DNA of 64,000 nt, from assembly GCF_020177265.1 (NCBI RefSeq), contig NZ_JAIVMC010000008.1:124001-188000 (forward strand), in the 5' to 3' direction. This DNA comes from Pseudooceanicola marinus (GTDB taxonomy: Bacteria > Pseudomonadota > Alphaproteobacteria > Rhodobacterales > Rhodobacteraceae). Within the stretch, counting starts at the first letter, position 1, and the number at the start of each line of letters is the position of its first letter. The position numbers were made by a program, and so were the translations under genes. The notes beneath the pieces were generated by a model. The model did not search any database, had not been told where the DNA came from, and was given only the letters and a program-made list of their open reading frames with translations. Shown one piece after another: positions 62,682 through 64,000 of this stretch.

Positions 62682-64000
62682 TCAGAGCTTTTTCGCGCGC
62701 AGCCGCAGGGCGTTGCCGATCACCGAGACCGATGAGAGGCTCATCGCTGCGGCGGCGACGATGGGCGACAGCAATACGCCGAAGAACGGGTAGAGGATGC
62801 CCGCCGCCAGCGGCACGCCGGCGGAGTTGTAGACGAAGGCGAAGAACAGGTTCTGCCGGATGTTGCGCATAGTCGCCTCCGCCAGGTGGCGGGCCCGGAC
62901 GATGCCCGTCAGCTCCCCCTTGACCAGCGTGACGCCTGCGCTTTCCACCGCCACGTCGGCGCCGGTGCCCATGGCGATGCCGACGTCGGCGGCGGCCAGC
63001 GCCGGGGCGTCGTTTACCCCGTCACCAGCCATGGCAACCGACAGGCCTTCGCCGCGCAGTTTCTCGACCAAGGCGTGCTTGTCTTCGGGGCTGACGCCCG
63101 CGTGAACCTCGTCGATGCCCAGCTCCCCCGCCACGGCCCGCGCCGTGGCCTCGGCGTCGCCGGTGGCCATGACGATGCGCAGGCCCGCGTCGTGCAGGGC
63201 GCGGATGGCTTCTGGCGTGGTCTCCTTGATGCGGTCGGCCACGGCGATCAGACCGGCGGCCTGCCCATCGACGGCGACAAACATCGCGGTCTTGCCCTCG
63301 GCCTGCAGGGCTTCGGCCCGGTCGGTCAGGGCACTGATGTCGATGCCTTCGCCTTTCATCAGCGCGGCATTGCCCAGGGCCACGCGCTTGCCGTCCACGG
63401 TGCCGGTGACGCCCTGGCCGGTCACGGCGTCGAAGTCCTGCGCGTCCTTGTCCTCGGCCCCGGCCTCGCGGGCGCCGGTGACGATGGCCTCGGCCAGCGG
63501 ATGCTCCGACCCGCGTTCAAGGGCGGCAACAAGGGTCAGGAACTCCGTCTTCTCCATGTTCTCAGGCTCCACATCCGTCAGGGCGGGCTTGCCCTCGGTC
63601 AGGGTGCCGGTCTTGTCGACCACCAGCACCTCCACGGAGGCGAAGCGTTCCAGCGCCTCGGCGTCGCGGATCAGAACCCCGGCGGAGGCGCCGCGCCCGG
63701 TGGCGACCATGATCGACATGGGTGTGGCCAGGCCCAGGGCACAGGGGCAGGCGATGATCAGCACCGAAACGGCAGCGACAAAGGCATAGGACAGGGCGGG
63801 CGAGGGGCCGAAGGCCGCCCATGCGGCAAAGGCCAGGAGCGCGACGCCCACCACGGCGGGGACGAAGTAGGCGGCCACACGATCCGCCGTGCCCTGGATC
63901 GGCGCGCGGGAGCGTTGTGCCTTCGACACCATGTCGACGATACGCGACAGGGTCGTGTCGGCGCCCACCGTCTCGGCCCGCATCAGGAAGCTGCCGGACT
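62682..64000 (-). CDS. copA: Copper-translocating P1B-type ATPase (C-terminal part, cut by window end)
   Basis: A partial gene: the frame runs off the right edge of the window, so the N-terminal metal-binding domains and first helices are not seen. The visible part has [10 protein letters not shown] (metal-binding motif in helix 6), DKTGTLTEG (phosphorylated Asp), SEHPLAEAI (the HP motif), [10 protein letters not shown], and helix 7/8 signatures [11 protein letters not shown] and MSLSSVSV. These are typical of Cu(+) exporters of the CopA type. A methionine at 63983 is internal, not the start. It exports Cu(+) from the cytoplasm. A CueR-type regulator may lie beyond the window. Confidence 0.92.
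   Translation of the reverse strand, partial: SGSFLMRAETVGADTTLSRIVDMVSKAQRSRAPIQGTADRVAAYFVPAVVGVALLAFAAWAAFGPSPALSYAFVAAVSVLIIACPCALGLATPMSIMVATGRGASAGVLIRDAEALERFASVEVLVVDKTGTLTEGKPALTDVEPENMEKTEFLTLVAALERGSEHPLAEAIVTGAREAGAEDKDAQDFDAVTGQGVTGTVDGKRVALGNAALMKGEGIDISALTDRAEALQAEGKTAMFVAVDGQAAGLIAVADRIKETTPEAIRALHDAGLRIVMATGDAEATARAVAGELGIDEVHAGVSPEDKHALVEKLRGEGLSVAMAGDGVNDAPALAAADVGIAMGTGADVAVESAGVTLVKGELTGIVRARHLAEATMRNIRQNLFFAFVYNSAGVPLAAGILYPFFGVLLSPIVAAAAMSLSSVSVIGNALRLRAKKL

Overview
The window reads as a chromosomal segment of a GC-rich alphaproteobacterium, almost certainly a member of the Rhodobacterales (Rhodobacteraceae/Roseobacteraceae type). Four things point there. A tRNA-His gene has no encoded G-1 and carries discriminator A73. 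A GTTC-N7-GTTC LexA operator precedes mmcB. Several families typical of this order are present (DUF2842, DUF6324, DUF3572, DUF983, the secG-pyrG pair, and the IGHNQGP-type protein between riboflavin genes). Codon use is uniformly GC-rich. The genus cannot be told from the sequence alone. No insertion sequence, prophage, integrase, CRISPR array or rRNA was seen, so this is mostly core genome with a few accessory islands.

Layout. 0-9.4 kb: housekeeping genes (pyrG, secG, purA, a Bcr/CflA exporter, valS). 9.8-13.8 kb: a lone molybdenum hydroxylase large subunit overlapping a DUF2235 alpha/beta-hydrolase gene, then a hotdog thioesterase. 14-16.8 kb: divergent metF/metR with a MetR-like operator, then an inositol monophosphatase. 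17-21.8 kb: rhomboid protease, tRNA-Leu(UAA), small winged-helix protein, L-lactate dehydrogenase, Nudix hydrolase coupled to a Pit-type phosphate permease. 22-25.2 kb: a secreted Cache-like protein followed by a PAS-containing chemoreceptor ending in a WxxF pentapeptide. 25.4-31.5 kb: metG, two tandem SDR paralogues, an MFS permease, an aldo/keto reductase. 31.7-35.9 kb: an XRE regulator divergent from a DUF2061-desaturase pair, a DMT permease, Nudix and DUF983 genes. 36.3-38.9 kb: an EF-hand protein followed by an ECF sigma factor, a single-span membrane protein and a periplasmic metal-sensor-like protein (CnrH/Y/X-like arrangement). 39-47.5 kb: a PleD-like diguanylate cyclase, DUF3572, MarR, a HAD phosphatase, an MttB-family methyltransferase, a CHAP-domain lipoprotein, a NYN protein, and an H-NOX-like gene overlapping a diguanylate cyclase gene. 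47.8-58 kb: the riboflavin set (nrdR-ribD, ribE-X-ribB-ribH-nusB), interrupted on the opposite strand by three capsule genes (kpsC, a Wza/KpsD-like exporter, kpsS). 58.5-64 kb: small membrane proteins, a membrane protein/ClpP-like protease pair, SOS-controlled mmcB, a possible small RNA with a strong terminator, tRNA-His, and the 3' part of a copper P-type ATPase.

The most unusual items are the following. (1) The H-NOX-like protein has proline where the proximal heme histidine should be, and its gene is still coupled to a diguanylate cyclase. (2) A secreted Cache-like protein is paired with a chemoreceptor. (3) There is an EF-hand/ECF sigma/anti-sigma/metal-sensor cluster. (4) The gene between ribE and ribB appears to use a CTG start overlapping the ribE stop codon. 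(5) A RibB fusion has lost the RibA zinc ligands. (6) There is a candidate orphan small RNA. (7) An XRE regulator gene and a desaturase operon diverge around two near-perfect palindromes.
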